A DNA stretch of 33,645 bases from Leptolyngbyaceae cyanobacterium MAG.088. Its GTDB lineage: Bacteria; Cyanobacteriota; Cyanobacteriia; Phormidesmidales; Phormidesmidaceae. Each line of letters begins with the position of its first letter. Within the stretch, counting starts at the first letter, position 1. The notes beneath the pieces are model-generated. The model searched no databases, had not been told where the DNA came from, and saw nothing but the letters and a program-made list of their open reading frames with translations. This document shows, piece by piece, positions 1-9,447 of this stretch. Made by a program: the position numbers and the translations under genes. The DNA lies in the NCBI GenBank assembly GCA_019634055.1, contig JAHQVZ010000168.1, forward strand, positions 1-33,645, read 5' to 3'.

Positions 1-1507
1 CCTGGTCCCCTGGTTGAATGGCAAAGGAACGAACACCGCTGCGCCGCCGACTGGTTTTCACCAAATCGGTAATAGAAACCGCTTTTCCTTTTAGATCAAC
101 TTGCCGGAAATCTATCTTCCCGGTTGGCTGCACCACCCATATATATATACTTTCTGCCGTCCCTCGCTGTTTGCCTTGAACCTTGAAACTAGCATCCGGT
201 ACTAATGTGTATTCTACTAAGGTTGCTTGCTGGTCTTGAGCAATGGATTGAATCTCTTTAAGAGAGATTTTGGTTGTGGGAATTTTAGCCGAGCGTTGAG
301 TTAATAGTTCGACAAAGGCCTGGGCGCGTCCTCGTTCGGCGATTTCTAATGCTTCGTTTGGCCGGTTTTGGGCAACTAAAATTTGTTGTAACAGATTGTA
401 TGTCAATACATGGGTGTCAAACAGCGAGATATTGTACTGATCTTGAGTCGGACGCAGATCTTCCAAGGTTTCGATGGCAGACCGTAAACTGGCTTCGGCC
501 TGATCTAGCTTGTTTGCTCCCAAGAGGGCATGACCCAAGTTGTTTTTAGTGCGTCCCTGACGGCGCGGGTCGTCAATGGCCGTTGACAGTTCAACACTAC
601 GGGAATGGAGGGTAATGGCTTGCTCGTAATCGTCGAGATCTTCGTAGGCTAACCCTAAACCACTTAAGGCATCGATCTCTAACCCAATATTACCAACGGT
701 TTCAGCGAGAGCTAAACTGTCCTCATAGTTGTCAATGGCTTTATCTAACTGGCCTTGGGCATGGTAGGCCGTACCTAAATTATTAAAGGCATAGCCCATG
801 CGTAAGTCGTCATTGAGGGCTTGGGCAATGGCTAAGCTAGTTTGATAAAGACTGACGGCCTCTTTGTATTGTCCCTCTGTGGCATAGGTGGCTCCTAAAT
901 TATTGAGGGCAGCACTTTCCTGCAGTGGGTTTTGCAGCGTTTTGGCGAGTGCCAAACTGCGTTGATGAAAGTCTATGGCCTGGTCAAAATCTCCCAAAGA
1001 TTCATGGGCATTACCCAATAGCCCCAGGATTCGCGATTCCCCCAGCTGGTCTGCTTGGGTCTGCATTAAGGTAAGGGCTTGCTGATACGTGGCGATCGCA
1101 TCTAAATATTGCCCCAAGGCTCGCTGGGCAATGCCCTGATTTCCCAAGGATTGGGCCTGCAGCATAGCCGATAGATCGGGGTCAGAGATTTGTTCTGCAG
1201 CTGTCAGAGCCCGGTTCGCCCAAATGACGGCAGCCCGACTTTGTCCCAGGCCCAGATGGGCTGCGGCAATGCCATTAAGGGTGGCAGCCCGATCGATGGG
1301 GCGCTCGTATAACGCTAAGGCCTGTTGCCAGGTTGCGATCGCACCCTCATATTGATGGTCAATATACTGCTGCCGCCCCTGAGCAAATAAATCCGCCGGA
1401 CGTTGGGCAACCGTAGCCACACCCTGAACGCTCAACCATAGCCCCAGCAATAGTCCTAGAAGTAATCTCACCCATCGTTTGGAATAGCCGCTAACCCAGG
1501 TGCTCAT
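1..1507 (-). CDS. Secreted TPR protein with CHAT domain, C-terminus cut by window edge
   Basis: An open minus-strand frame starts at an ATG (1507-1505) and runs off the left edge; about 502 codons are visible. The first 35 residues are a clear signal peptide: basic SKRWVR, a leucine-rich core, then cleavage near VATVAQR. Six or more tetratricopeptide repeats of the kinesin-light-chain type follow at about 40-residue spacing (for example GNAHESLGDFDQAIDFHQRS and NNLGTAYHAQGQLDKAIDNY). The last visible part (ERGRAQAFVELL, then LVEYTLVPD and IYIWVVQPTG) is the characteristic entry into a CHAT domain, a caspase-like peptidase fold. The catalytic His and Cys would lie outside the window. The ATG overlaps the stop of the upstream exoprotein gene by 4 nt (ATGA), so the two are probably translated together. 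Family identity is secure; activity and target are unknown. Confidence 0.85.
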   Translation of the reverse strand, partial: MSTWVSGYSKRWVRLLLGLLLGLWLSVQGVATVAQRPADLFAQGRQQYIDHQYEGAIATWQQALALYERPIDRAATLNGIAAAHLGLGQSRAAVIWANRALTAAEQISDPDLSAMLQAQSLGNQGIAQRALGQYLDAIATYQQALTLMQTQADQLGESRILGLLGNAHESLGDFDQAIDFHQRSLALAKTLQNPLQESAALNNLGATYATEGQYKEAVSLYQTSLAIAQALNDDLRMGYAFNNLGTAYHAQGQLDKAIDNYEDSLALAETVGNIGLEIDALSGLGLAYEDLDDYEQAITLHSRSVELSTAIDDPRRQGRTKNNLGHALLGANKLDQAEASLRSAIETLEDLRPTQDQYNISLFDTHVLTYNLLQQILVAQNRPNEALEIAERGRAQAFVELLTQRSAKIPTTKISLKEIQSIAQDQQATLVEYTLVPDASFKVQGKQRGTAESIYIWVVQPTGKIDFRQVDLKGKAVSITDLVKTSRRRSGVRSFAIQPGDQ

Positions 1508-4209
1508 GGCTCCACACTCAAACTCTCTATCCTCACATTGTCTATACGCGCTGGTTGCCCCTTAGGCCGATAGTCAATGGGAATAGTGCTTTGCTGTTCT
1601 GGGGTGCGAGTTTCCTCTAAACAATCCCCCGATAATTGAATGACACCATCGTCTTCGGTAATTTCATCTGCATTACATTCGTCTTCCTCAGGTCCTCTTA
1701 ACGCCAAAAGGGTCCCCGTATCGTTATCTGTAGTCGCCGTTTCTTCCTGCGATGACTCATCTAGATTATCCGTATCTGTGGCAGTAAAGTCTGGCTCAGA
1801 TGGGTCGGGAGATTGCACTACTGGTAGTGGCTCCGGTGACTCGGTTACCGGTGGCTGAGTTGGGGACTGGGTGGGTGGCTCAGTCACTGGTGGCTCCGGT
1901 GGAACCACTGGCACAAAGGGCTCATTAAAAAAGGCCGTGGCGAGGCTGCCATCTCCTTGTAATTGTGCGATCGCGCCATTAGTGCCACTGGCATCTGTGG
2001 GAAACTCAGCAGCGGTAAACAATGGCGTAAAACCACTGACCGTAGCCTGAAATGATGATCCTCCAGGATTAATCGTAATCGTTACATTGTCAGTGTTGGG
2101 GCCAGCAAAAAAGGGCGTTAACGACACAGCCTCTGTTCCCTGAATATCATAATCACCGCCCCCACTGGAGAGGCTCCCCCCGGCCCCATGACGAATACGA
2201 ATAGGGCCATCCCCTGAATCAGGGCTGGTGGCAACGCTGGTTGGAATCTGAATTTCGATTTGTTCATTTAAATCAATTTGATTGAAAGCGTCTTCATCAA
2301 CGTCTCTCAAAAAGGCAATTAACTCTGCATCTTCTACTAGATCGAGGGTGATTCTCACAAAGGCATCGAAGGTGTCTGTTGCCTGAAAGAAACCAGCTGC
2401 ATTGATATCAATACCACCACTACCTGCCGAAATGGTTTCAACAATAATATCGCCCGTTGTAGCTGTGAGATTGATTGAACTTGTATCGCTAAAAGCAGCA
2501 TTTGAAATCAAACTTCTCGCAAAAATCTCTCCCCCTTCAATGACAATGTCACCACTTACATTGGAACGAGTATTGACATCACCATTAAGTGTAATCACTC
2601 CAGGTGCTGTCAAAATTACTGGGCCACCGGGTTCTATGAAAGAGGTATCGTTGGTGTAGATATCTCCGTTTACCGTAATGCTGGGTGGGTTGTCGTCTAC
2701 TGTTGCTTCAACAAAGTCGGTATTAAGAGCAGGCACACCAAGCTGAGGTATATTAGCAGGGTTCTCCAAGACTGTTTCACCAGCTCGCAAAATCAATGCC
2801 GGACTGCTAGCTAGCAAATCTTCGTCAGATCCTGAGCCATCTGCTGTTAGTGTTATATCCGGACCACTGATAGTGATATCTCCATTTATCAAAATGCTAC
2901 CGGTTGCTTCAACCTTAAGGGCAGGCCCCTCATATTCGCCAAATGAGACATCGCCATCAGCACTAATAATGGGATCGTAGAGACTAATAAAATTTGCAGA
3001 CCGCTGATCAAGGGTGGTAAATCTAACATCTCCTAGGCTGCTAATGTGAGTATCCAGGGAAATTTCACCATCGCTAGCTAGGATCACGTCTCCCCCAGCA
3101 ATAGCCGTTTGATCGTTATATAAGGCCAGAATGTTAATGCCCTCGTTACCTTGAATCGTTAATCGTTCTCCAGCATTTAGTATGAGGGGGTGAGATTCAC
3201 TATTGTTGGCATAGATTTGTTCGCCAACCAGGGTTAATGCCTCTACTGTATTCACATGACTGCTGGGCAAATATAAAGTACCCTCAGCCGCAACCAATGC
3301 TGCCTGCCCGTTGATTTGGCTAATAACACTATCGCCAGGGGTAATCGGTGTATCTGCTAAAAACACATTACCCTGGCTATCAACGGTAATGGCTGCGGCC
3401 TGGTCAGTGGTGCCTCCAGTTAACAGATCAGCAAGAGAAACTGTGGTGCCCCCCAGGGCATCAGACCATGCATCAGAGACTAAATCTAACCGCAGTAAAC
3501 CATCTTGGAGAACTACCGTGCCTGATGTTTGGCTAAGGACCTGCACAGTTCCGTTAGTCGCGCTCAAGGAGCCCAGATCAACTACTGTACCTGCTGCCAG
3601 GGTGAGATTGTTATCCGTTGATAGATCAGCCAGGTTAACGATAGCGCCTGATGTTTCTGAAAACGCTAATCCATTAAGATCGCCACTCAATTCCTGGATG
3701 GCATTGTTACCTGTCGTATTAAACCAACGATCGCCAAAACTTATGCCCTGAGCTGTTGTGGCTGTAAAAGCTGCCGGCAGGTCTAAACGAGTGTTAGGGC
3801 CAAATAAAATACCAGCTGGATTAATAATAAATAGGTCAGCACTACTGCCCGTTACCGTCAACAGGCCGTCAATATTAGAGCTATTGCCACCTGTGACGTG
3901 ACCAATCACCCGTTGGACGGTTGAATTACTTAAAAAATCAGCAGTTGCCTCCGTAGGTACGTTGAACTGCTCAAACCCATAAAATAAGTTAGCGCCGGTC
4001 TGTTCGCCACCGCTAATGGTTATCTGATCATCAGTACTACTTACATTGGTCTGCCCCTCAGGTATGACCGCCTGTGCTAAAAGGATATCTGACTCCGCCG
4101 CAGGTGTCTCAAGGGTTTGCACCCATGGATTGACCATTTCTTGCGGCGCTGAGGGAGGAACAAGGGCAATTACAGGAGGCGGTGAAGCTAACGGAGTGAC
4201 AAAAACCAT
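1504..4209 (-). CDS. Two-partner-secretion (filamentous haemagglutinin N-terminal domain) exoprotein
   Basis: A 901-residue protein. Residues about 50-170 form a TPS secretion domain: VIPEGQTNV, then GGNSSNIDGLLTV and NPAGILFGPNTRLD, the signature by which such proteins are recognised by an outer-membrane TpsB transporter. The middle (about 170-730) has many short beta-strand/turn repeats rich in G, N, D, T and V, as expected of a right-handed beta helix. From about 755 there is a Pro/Glu/Thr/Ser spacer, then an acidic tail with a C-x-ADEITEDDG...SGDC pair. No TpsB gene is in the window. The N-terminus is odd: it lacks the usual basic signal-peptide start, and a TGA lies four codons upstream of the ATG, so the start cannot be extended in frame. 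The 3' end overlaps the TPR-CHAT gene by 4 nt. Likely role: surface-exposed or released protein; the true function is unknown. Confidence 0.85.
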   Translation of the reverse strand: MVFVTPLASPPPVIALVPPSAPQEMVNPWVQTLETPAAESDILLAQAVIPEGQTNVSSTDDQITISGGEQTGANLFYGFEQFNVPTEATADFLSNSTVQRVIGHVTGGNSSNIDGLLTVTGSSADLFIINPAGILFGPNTRLDLPAAFTATTAQGISFGDRWFNTTGNNAIQELSGDLNGLAFSETSGAIVNLADLSTDNNLTLAAGTVVDLGSLSATNGTVQVLSQTSGTVVLQDGLLRLDLVSDAWSDALGGTTVSLADLLTGGTTDQAAAITVDSQGNVFLADTPITPGDSVISQINGQAALVAAEGTLYLPSSHVNTVEALTLVGEQIYANNSESHPLILNAGERLTIQGNEGINILALYNDQTAIAGGDVILASDGEISLDTHISSLGDVRFTTLDQRSANFISLYDPIISADGDVSFGEYEGPALKVEATGSILINGDITISGPDITLTADGSGSDEDLLASSPALILRAGETVLENPANIPQLGVPALNTDFVEATVDDNPPSITVNGDIYTNDTSFIEPGGPVILTAPGVITLNGDVNTRSNVSGDIVIEGGEIFARSLISNAAFSDTSSINLTATTGDIIVETISAGSGGIDINAAGFFQATDTFDAFVRITLDLVEDAELIAFLRDVDEDAFNQIDLNEQIEIQIPTSVATSPDSGDGPIRIRHGAGGSLSSGGGDYDIQGTEAVSLTPFFAGPNTDNVTITINPGGSSFQATVSGFTPLFTAAEFPTDASGTNGAIAQLQGDGSLATAFFNEPFVPVVPPEPPVTEPPTQSPTQPPVTESPEPLPVVQSPDPSEPDFTATDTDNLDESSQEETATTDNDTGTLLALRGPEEDECNADEITEDDGVIQLSGDCLEETRTPEQQSTIPIDYRPKGQPARIDNVRIESLSVEP

Positions 4210-4330
4210 GGGGTCTGATTTTCAAGTTACCCCACTATTTATAGCCTCGCTGGCCCCAATGATCCCTGGGTTCTTTAAGTGATTTTACTAACAGTACACG
4301 GGTGTAAACTTTTGCTGAGTAAACAACCGA

Positions 4331-7141
4331 TTAAACCACTTCCACATCAATGGGACCACCAGCTTGAGCAGCCTGCGGTGGGGGTTGAGGCTGGAACTGG
4401 AACATGGTGTAGACCACATTACGACGAATACCGGTCATCATATCCAAGAAAACCTCATACCCTTCACTCTTATACTCAATCAGCGGATCCTTTTGACCAT
4501 AGCCCCTTAGACCCACGGTTTCCCGTAAGGCATCCATCTGCTGCAGGTGTTCACGCCAGAGGGTATCTACCTGCTGCAAAATAAAGAATCGCTCGGCTTC
4601 CCGCATCAGACCTGGCTTCATCTTATCCACCTGGCCCTCTTTAATGTCGTAGGCGATATGCACCTGTTCTCGAAGAAAGGTTTTGATTTCTCCCATGGAG
4701 AGGTTGTCTAATTGATCAGCTGTTAGGTCTTCAAGCAAATAGATAAACTCTTTGACCTTACCGACAATATTGTCGAGATCCCATTCTTCGGGAGGTAATT
4801 CAGGATTAATATAAGCCTCGACAATGTCATCCATGGTCTGCTCACCGTAACCAATCACCAACTCCTTGAGTTTGTCGCCTTCCAGCACACGGCGTCGCTC
4901 GGCATATATGGCACGACGCTGGTTGTTCATGACCTCGTCGTATTCAAAGACCTGCTTACGAATATCGTAGTAATAGGTCTCTACCTTTTTCTGTGCCCCC
5001 TCTAACGAACGGGTTAACATGCCTGACTCAATAGGCATATCCTCTTCCACACGGAAAGCGTTCATAAGACCAGCAACGCGATCGCCACCAAAGATTCTCA
5101 ATAAATTATCTTCCAAACTTAAGAAGAACTTGGTTGACCCTGGGTCGCCCTGACGCCCCGCTCTACCCCGTAGCTGATTGTCTACCCGTCGTGATTCATG
5201 ACGCTCAGTACCGATTACGTGCAATCCACCCAGCTCGATTACCTTGTCATGCTCAGCATCAGTAAAGGCTTCATATTCAGCCAAAATCAACTTGTATATT
5301 TCCCGCAACTTCTGAATGGCAGGGTCGTCAACAGGGGCTTTTTCAGCAGCTGTGGCGATTTTGTCCTCAGCATCTAATTCAGATAGACTCTGAGGCCCAT
5401 ACGTTTTAACAGCAAAGGCTACGGCTTCTTTCAAAGTTTTTTCGGTTTCACTGGAAAGCTCAGTCGGGAAAATTTCAGGAGACGCTTTCCAGGTCTTTTG
5501 CTTTTTGCCATTACCTTGGAAGCCTTTAGCAGATGTTTTGCTACCTCCAGCGGCGGCCACCTTGGCCACGCCAAATCCTTGCTCATCCTCAGGACGAACG
5601 ATTTTAGGCATTAGGTATTCTCGTATTTTCAGGCGCGCCATATAGTCGCCATTACCACCAAGAATAATGTCGGTACCACGTCCTGCCATGTTGGTGGCAA
5701 TGGTAACCGCACCGCTACGCCCTGCCTGGGCAACAATTTCTGACTCACGCTCAACGTTTTCTGGTTTAGCGTTCAGCAAGTTATGGTCTACATTGAGTTG
5801 CTGTAGCAGGCCTGACAAAAGCTCTGACTTCTCGACGCTGGTGGTACCGACAAGCACAGGTCTCCCAGTTTCATGCATTTCTGCACATTCCTGAGCAATC
5901 GCCTTCCATTTAGCAGGTTCGGTTTTGTAGACGACGTCTGATCGATCATTACGGGCAATGGGCCGGTTAGTTGGAATAACCGTAACCTCGATATCATAAA
6001 TCTTTTCAAATTCAGCTTCTTCAGTTTTGGCCGTACCGGTCATCCCTGAGAGCTTGTCGTACAACAAAAAGAAGTTTTGATAGGTGATTGAGGCCAGGGT
6101 TTGAGTTTCGGGCTGAATGGGTAGCCGTTCTTTGGCTTCAATGGCCTGGTGTAAACCATCACTCCAGCGGCGACCTGGCATTACTCGCCCAGTAAATTCA
6201 TCAACGATGACGACTTCGTCATTGCGCACGATGTAGTTGACGTCTTTAACAAATAGCTCCTTGGCCTTGACTGCGTTAAAGACAAAATGAGCCCAGGGAT
6301 CTTTGGGGTCAAATAGGTCGTTCACGCCTAAAAGATTTTCAGCTTTTTCAAAGCCTTCGTCAGTGAGCAGAACGTTACGGGCTTTTTCATCCACCTCGTA
6401 GTCAACTTCGGTTTCTAGCTGACGAGCTAATTCTGCTGCACCCTCATATTTTTCCTGGGGACGGTCTACCTGACCCGAAATAATCAAAGGCGTTCGGGCT
6501 TCGTCTACCAGGATGGAGTCGACTTCGTCAATAATGCAGAAGTTAAAGGGGCGCTGTACCACTTCTTCAATGGAAGAGGCCATGTTATCGCGCAGATAGT
6601 CAAAGCCAAACTCGCTATTGGTGCCATAGGTGATGTCGCAAGCATAGTTTTTACGACGCTCTACCGGACTCATACCCTGCTGAATTAGACCGACCGACAA
6701 CCCGAGAAATCGGTGTACCTGCCCCATCCATTCCGCATCACGACGAGCCAGATAGTCATTCACAGTGACGATATGTACCCCTTTGCCCGATAGGGCATTT
6801 AGGTAAGCTGGTAGGGTAGCCACCAGAGTTTTACCTTCACCGGTCTTCATTTCGGCAATCTGACCATCGTGGAGGACCATGCCGCCTATAAGCTGTACGT
6901 CGTAGTGACGCATGCCTAATACTCGAATACCGGCTTCGCGCACAACAGCAAAGGCCTCGGTAAGTAAATCATCGAGGTCCTCATCGGCCTCAAGCCGCTT
7001 TTTAAACTCGGCAGTTTTACCCCGCAGTTCATCATCAGAGAGCGCCTTTATCTCCTCTTCCAGGAGCGCGACCTCTTTAACATCGGGTTGATAGCGCTTG
7101 AGCTTGCGAGTGTTGGGATCGCCTAAAAGTCGTTTCAGCAT
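4331..7141 (-). CDS. secA: Preprotein translocase ATPase SecA
   Basis: SecA is the motor ATPase that drives unfolded preproteins through SecYEG in the plasma and thylakoid membranes. The 936 residues show Walker A MKTGEGKT (about 98-105), the DEVD box (205-208), NMAGRGTDI, and the [12 protein letters not shown] motif of the second nucleotide-binding fold. A Lys/Gly-rich insertion of about 60 residues after residue 505 (around [14 protein letters not shown]) is typical of cyanobacterial and plastid SecA. The C-terminus ends in a Pro/Gln linker and DVEVV, with no Cys-rich zinc motif, again as in cyanobacteria. It is transcribed alone, away from the GNAT gene at 7495, and ends 121 bp before the haemagglutinin-like gene on the same strand. 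Identification is firm. Confidence 0.99.
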   Translation of the reverse strand: MLKRLLGDPNTRKLKRYQPDVKEVALLEEEIKALSDDELRGKTAEFKKRLEADEDLDDLLTEAFAVVREAGIRVLGMRHYDVQLIGGMVLHDGQIAEMKTGEGKTLVATLPAYLNALSGKGVHIVTVNDYLARRDAEWMGQVHRFLGLSVGLIQQGMSPVERRKNYACDITYGTNSEFGFDYLRDNMASSIEEVVQRPFNFCIIDEVDSILVDEARTPLIISGQVDRPQEKYEGAAELARQLETEVDYEVDEKARNVLLTDEGFEKAENLLGVNDLFDPKDPWAHFVFNAVKAKELFVKDVNYIVRNDEVVIVDEFTGRVMPGRRWSDGLHQAIEAKERLPIQPETQTLASITYQNFFLLYDKLSGMTGTAKTEEAEFEKIYDIEVTVIPTNRPIARNDRSDVVYKTEPAKWKAIAQECAEMHETGRPVLVGTTSVEKSELLSGLLQQLNVDHNLLNAKPENVERESEIVAQAGRSGAVTIATNMAGRGTDIILGGNGDYMARLKIREYLMPKIVRPEDEQGFGVAKVAAAGGSKTSAKGFQGNGKKQKTWKASPEIFPTELSSETEKTLKEAVAFAVKTYGPQSLSELDAEDKIATAAEKAPVDDPAIQKLREIYKLILAEYEAFTDAEHDKVIELGGLHVIGTERHESRRVDNQLRGRAGRQGDPGSTKFFLSLEDNLLRIFGGDRVAGLMNAFRVEEDMPIESGMLTRSLEGAQKKVETYYYDIRKQVFEYDEVMNNQRRAIYAERRRVLEGDKLKELVIGYGEQTMDDIVEAYINPELPPEEWDLDNIVGKVKEFIYLLEDLTADQLDNLSMGEIKTFLREQVHIAYDIKEGQVDKMKPGLMREAERFFILQQVDTLWREHLQQMDALRETVGLRGYGQKDPLIEYKSEGYEVFLDMMTGIRRNVVYTMFQFQPQPPPQAAQAGGPIDVEVV

Positions 7142-7494
7142 GTCCGGGCAGTAAACGGCGGGTGTGGGTACTATACCCCGATACTTATCTTATCTAGATA
7201 TCCTAAGCCTATAAACCCCCTGATCATGGACGGTTTACCTCACTCGCAACCGTTTCCGGGTGGGGAGGTTAGCGATAGGTTACGGCCCTTAATCTATGCA
7301 AGGGTAAACGGGTCAAATTATTGTAGTTGAAATTGTATTTCTTGATACCAAGTATCAAAGACTTTGATAGATGTTCTTTTCTAACCTAGGTATGGTGGGA
7401 GCAGTATTTAAGTTTTACTGCTGCATCTAAAGTATTCACGTTTGTCTCTGCCGATTTACTGAATTGGCTATTTTATTTACTAGCTCTAGAGCCT
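7142..7494. other. Divergent intergenic region, secA / GNAT
   Basis: A 353-bp gap between two divergently transcribed genes, so it must hold promoters for both. On the minus strand TATAGT lies about 30-35 bp before the secA ATG and could be a -10 element. On the plus side a perfect inverted repeat (listed separately) lies about 140 bp before the GNAT start. No ORF with coding character was seen. Confidence 0.6.
7342..7369. promoter_or_regulatory. Candidate operator: inverted repeat plus a third half-site
   Basis: TTGATAC (7342-7348) and GTATCAA (7352-7358) are perfect 7-bp inverted arms around CAA. A third TTGATA copy begins 22 bp downstream (7364-7369), about two helical turns and on the same face. 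This looks like a dimeric regulator site with an extra half-site. The regulator is unknown; the assignment rests on symmetry alone. Confidence 0.4.
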
Positions 7495-7968
7495 ATGAGT
7501 TTTCAGTCCGTTCAATTTCGCTACACTGAAACATTAGCTGCTAAAGACTTAGAGCAACTTAGAACTCTTTTTAATCAGTCTGCTTTTTGGGCGGTTGACC
7601 GACGGTTTGAGGATTTAGCTAAAGCGGTTAGCTATAGTTGCCCTGTGGTGACAGCCTGGCATGGGAATCGGCTGATTGGTTTTGCGCGGGCTACATCTGA
7701 TGGTGTCTATCGGGCGACTATTTGGGATGTGGTTATTCACAATGACTATCAAGGGGCTGGCTTTGGTCGGAAACTAGTGGAAACGGTTTTAAGCCATCCT
7801 CACATGAGCAATGTGGAACGCGTTTATTTGATGACAACCAATCAGAAAAAGTTCTATGAGCGGGTTGGGTTTACAGAAAATGAAACAAACACGATGGTTT
7901 TGATCAACCAGCCGATCGACGGTAGCTTGCTGCAACAGGTTGAGGAAGTCATCGGGTATAACGCCTGA
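7495..7968 (+). CDS. GNAT family N-acetyltransferase (plastid Ycf52/NSI-like)
   Basis: A 157-residue single-domain GNAT. The acetyl-CoA-binding motif A is YQGAGFGRKLV (about 85-95), preceded by the beta-strand TIWDVVIHNDY and by LIGFARATSDG, a stretch I associate with the cyanobacterial and plastid acetyltransferase group (Ycf52 of red algae, NSI/GNAT of plants). The C-terminal FYERVGF is the usual motif B end. Likely reaction: transfer of acetyl from acetyl-CoA to an amino group of a protein or small amine; the substrate is not evident. The gene stops (TGA 7966-7968) directly against the stop of the minus-strand gene at 7969, with no intervening base. GNAT membership is sure; the plastid-type subgroup is recognised by memory of the motif. 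Confidence 0.88.
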   Translation: MSFQSVQFRYTETLAAKDLEQLRTLFNQSAFWAVDRRFEDLAKAVSYSCPVVTAWHGNRLIGFARATSDGVYRATIWDVVIHNDYQGAGFGRKLVETVLSHPHMSNVERVYLMTTNQKKFYERVGFTENETNTMVLINQPIDGSLLQQVEEVIGYNA

Positions 7969-8217
7969 TTAGGCTTCTTCTGCTTCTATTTTTTCTCTAC
8001 TATCGCCCCAGTAGGCACTATAGGTCCATTCCTCCTTCAGGCCTTTGTCTACAAATTTCCAGCGATAGATAGCTTTATCGGGGTTTACGCCTACCTCGAT
8101 TAACTTTGCCCCCATATAGTATTCCGTTTGCTTTTTGGTACGAGCTTTAAGAAATTCTGATTGGCTTTTAGAGATGAGTTTCGTGATATGGGCTTGGGTA
8201 GGTTTTTTTCTGACCAT
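7969..8217 (-). CDS. Conserved-looking small hypothetical protein, 82 aa
   Basis: I do not recognise a family. The 82-residue product is basic in its first half (MVRKKPTQAHITKLISK, KARTKKQTEYY) and acidic at the end (EKIEAEEA), with several aromatic residues (WKFVDK, WTYSAYWG) and no membrane segment. It should be a small soluble protein. It starts with ATG and ends exactly where the GNAT gene ends on the other strand. It lies just downstream of the ycf66-like gene (43-bp gap) on the same strand, so it may be the distal gene of that transcript. The composition looks coding, so it is probably real. Confidence 0.7.
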   Translation of the reverse strand: MVRKKPTQAHITKLISKSQSEFLKARTKKQTEYYMGAKLIEVGVNPDKAIYRWKFVDKGLKEEWTYSAYWGDSREKIEAEEA

Positions 8218-8259
8218 TGGTGATGCTGTCTACGTTTCTATGAAAAAGCTGAGAAATAT

Positions 8260-9153
8260 CTAGTAATTGGCTGGCGGCTGTTGTGGTGGTGTTTCGGAAT
8301 AAGGCTCTGAGCTACCAGTACCCTCAGGTGGAGCAGGTCGAAAATCTGTATAGTTTCCTGGGTTAGCGTCCTTAGGTCGAGGCCGAACGTTGATCGGAGG
8401 CCGCTCATTGCGAGGATCAGAATTTCTGGGGGGCTGTGGCAGATTACCCCCTAAACTGTGGCCAGCTCCATTTCCTGTGGGGATGGGTGGTTCGGGGGGT
8501 TGCTGGGGACGGTTATTTGGACCAGATGGACCACCTTTGTCATTGATGGGACCAGATGGACCACCTTTGTCATAGCGAGGATTGTTGTAGAAACTATTGC
8601 TCGGACGAGCATCTGGACGGTTGCGATCGCCCCCATAATTATCGAATTGCTCACGCCCCTGCTGACTAGGCTGCAATCTAGCAGGAGGTCGCCGATCATC
8701 GTAAGGCGCGTTTCGAGGTTCCAAAGGGCGAGGTTCGTAGCGCTCGCCATAGGGCTCATTGCGATAACGATCGCTAGGAATACGAGGGGGGGCAGGTGTA
8801 TCCCAATCATCTAATTCAGCCCGATAGACTCGCCTTGGCCGCTCCTCATATCGTCTGGGTGGACCATCACGATCGCTAGAACGAGGCGTATTGCGATTGG
8901 ATTCACGCTTACTAATATCGTTAATGATCATGGTGGTTAGCATTCCCACCAACATGACTTGCTGAAACGACGCCAGTAATGGCATATCCAAATGTGCCAT
9001 CAAAAAGATGCCAGAGACCAGAAGCAAGACAGAGTAAACCTTGTCAGAACTGCGTTCGTAGCCAGGTTTGAACTTGTCTAAAAAGAACAACCCAACCGCA
9101 CCGAGAATAAGTATTAGTCCAACCAGTAGCGGAACAGGAGTACCGAAATTCAC
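8260..9153 (-). CDS. ycf66: Ycf66 family membrane protein with long disordered tail
   Basis: A 297-residue protein. The first about 85 residues carry three hydrophobic segments (LVGLILILGAVGLFFLD, VYSVLLLVSGIFLMA, and LASFQQVMLVGMLTTMII) in the pattern of Ycf66, a cyanobacterial/plastid protein of unknown function. The remaining about 210 residues are low-complexity, rich in Arg, Pro, Asp, Asn and Gly, with many RYEP/PPR-like pieces. They contain a tandem 10-residue duplication (DKGGPSGP repeated) matching a 30-bp DNA repeat. The tail is probably disordered and faces a soluble compartment. Position next to psbX and ycf19 supports a thylakoid or photosynthesis link. Assignment rests on the N-terminal domain and context; moderate confidence. 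Confidence 0.72.
   Translation of the reverse strand: MNFGTPVPLLVGLILILGAVGLFFLDKFKPGYERSSDKVYSVLLLVSGIFLMAHLDMPLLASFQQVMLVGMLTTMIINDISKRESNRNTPRSSDRDGPPRRYEERPRRVYRAELDDWDTPAPPRIPSDRYRNEPYGERYEPRPLEPRNAPYDDRRPPARLQPSQQGREQFDNYGGDRNRPDARPSNSFYNNPRYDKGGPSGPINDKGGPSGPNNRPQQPPEPPIPTGNGAGHSLGGNLPQPPRNSDPRNERPPINVRPRPKDANPGNYTDFRPAPPEGTGSSEPYSETPPQQPPANY
8521..8573. repeat. In-frame tandem repeat, 30-bp unit, two copies
   Basis: The 23-bp stretch at 8521-8543 recurs exactly at 8551-8573, separated by 7 bp, giving a 30-bp period. It lies in the tail of the Ycf66-like gene and encodes DKGGPSGP twice, so the duplication keeps the reading frame. Such a repeat can change copy number by slippage. Confidence 0.9.
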
Positions 9154-9381
9154 AATTGCTTCCTCGTATGATGGTGGCCTCTAGTGGGCGTTATGCCTGG
9201 TATGGCAATCCATAGCCACCAATTCTATCCTAGCGGGCAGCCATAGATTTGTCTTTTGCCAAATTAGGTACAGGTACGGTTATCCCAACGACTGCAGCTA
9301 GTTATAGCGCAACTAGGGCTCTGCCAAGCCCTAACCTTGAGGATAGATGAGTCATTGGTTAAATCGTGGCTAAACCTGATA

Positions 9382-9399
9382 CACCACTCACTATTCACG
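9382..9399 (-). repeat. STRR-type heptamer repeat tract
   Basis: Read on the minus strand this is CGTGAATAGTGAGTGGTG, an exact 18-bp match to plus-strand 32502-32519 in the same window. The 7-bp periodicity (GTGAATA, GTGAGTG) marks it as a short tandemly repeated repetitive sequence, a class known from cyanobacteria. Confidence 0.75.
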
Positions 9400-9447
9400 A
9401 CTCATTACCCCAACCCTAATTTTTAGCTTTGACGATGAACCAGTTAT

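Noticed and set aside
5430-5640. Lys/Gly-rich insertion in SecA as a possible novelty
   Set aside because: I recall the same insertion in other cyanobacterial SecA proteins, so it is ordinary for this lineage.
7230-7275. Possible stem ACCTC...GAGGT upstream of secA as a riboswitch or RNA element
   Set aside because: Arms of only about 5 bp with mismatches; no known RNA motif is recognisable.
8390-8814. Several long frames on both strands inside the ycf66-like tail
   Set aside because: Shadows of a low-complexity Arg/Pro/Gly coding region; the products have no domain logic.
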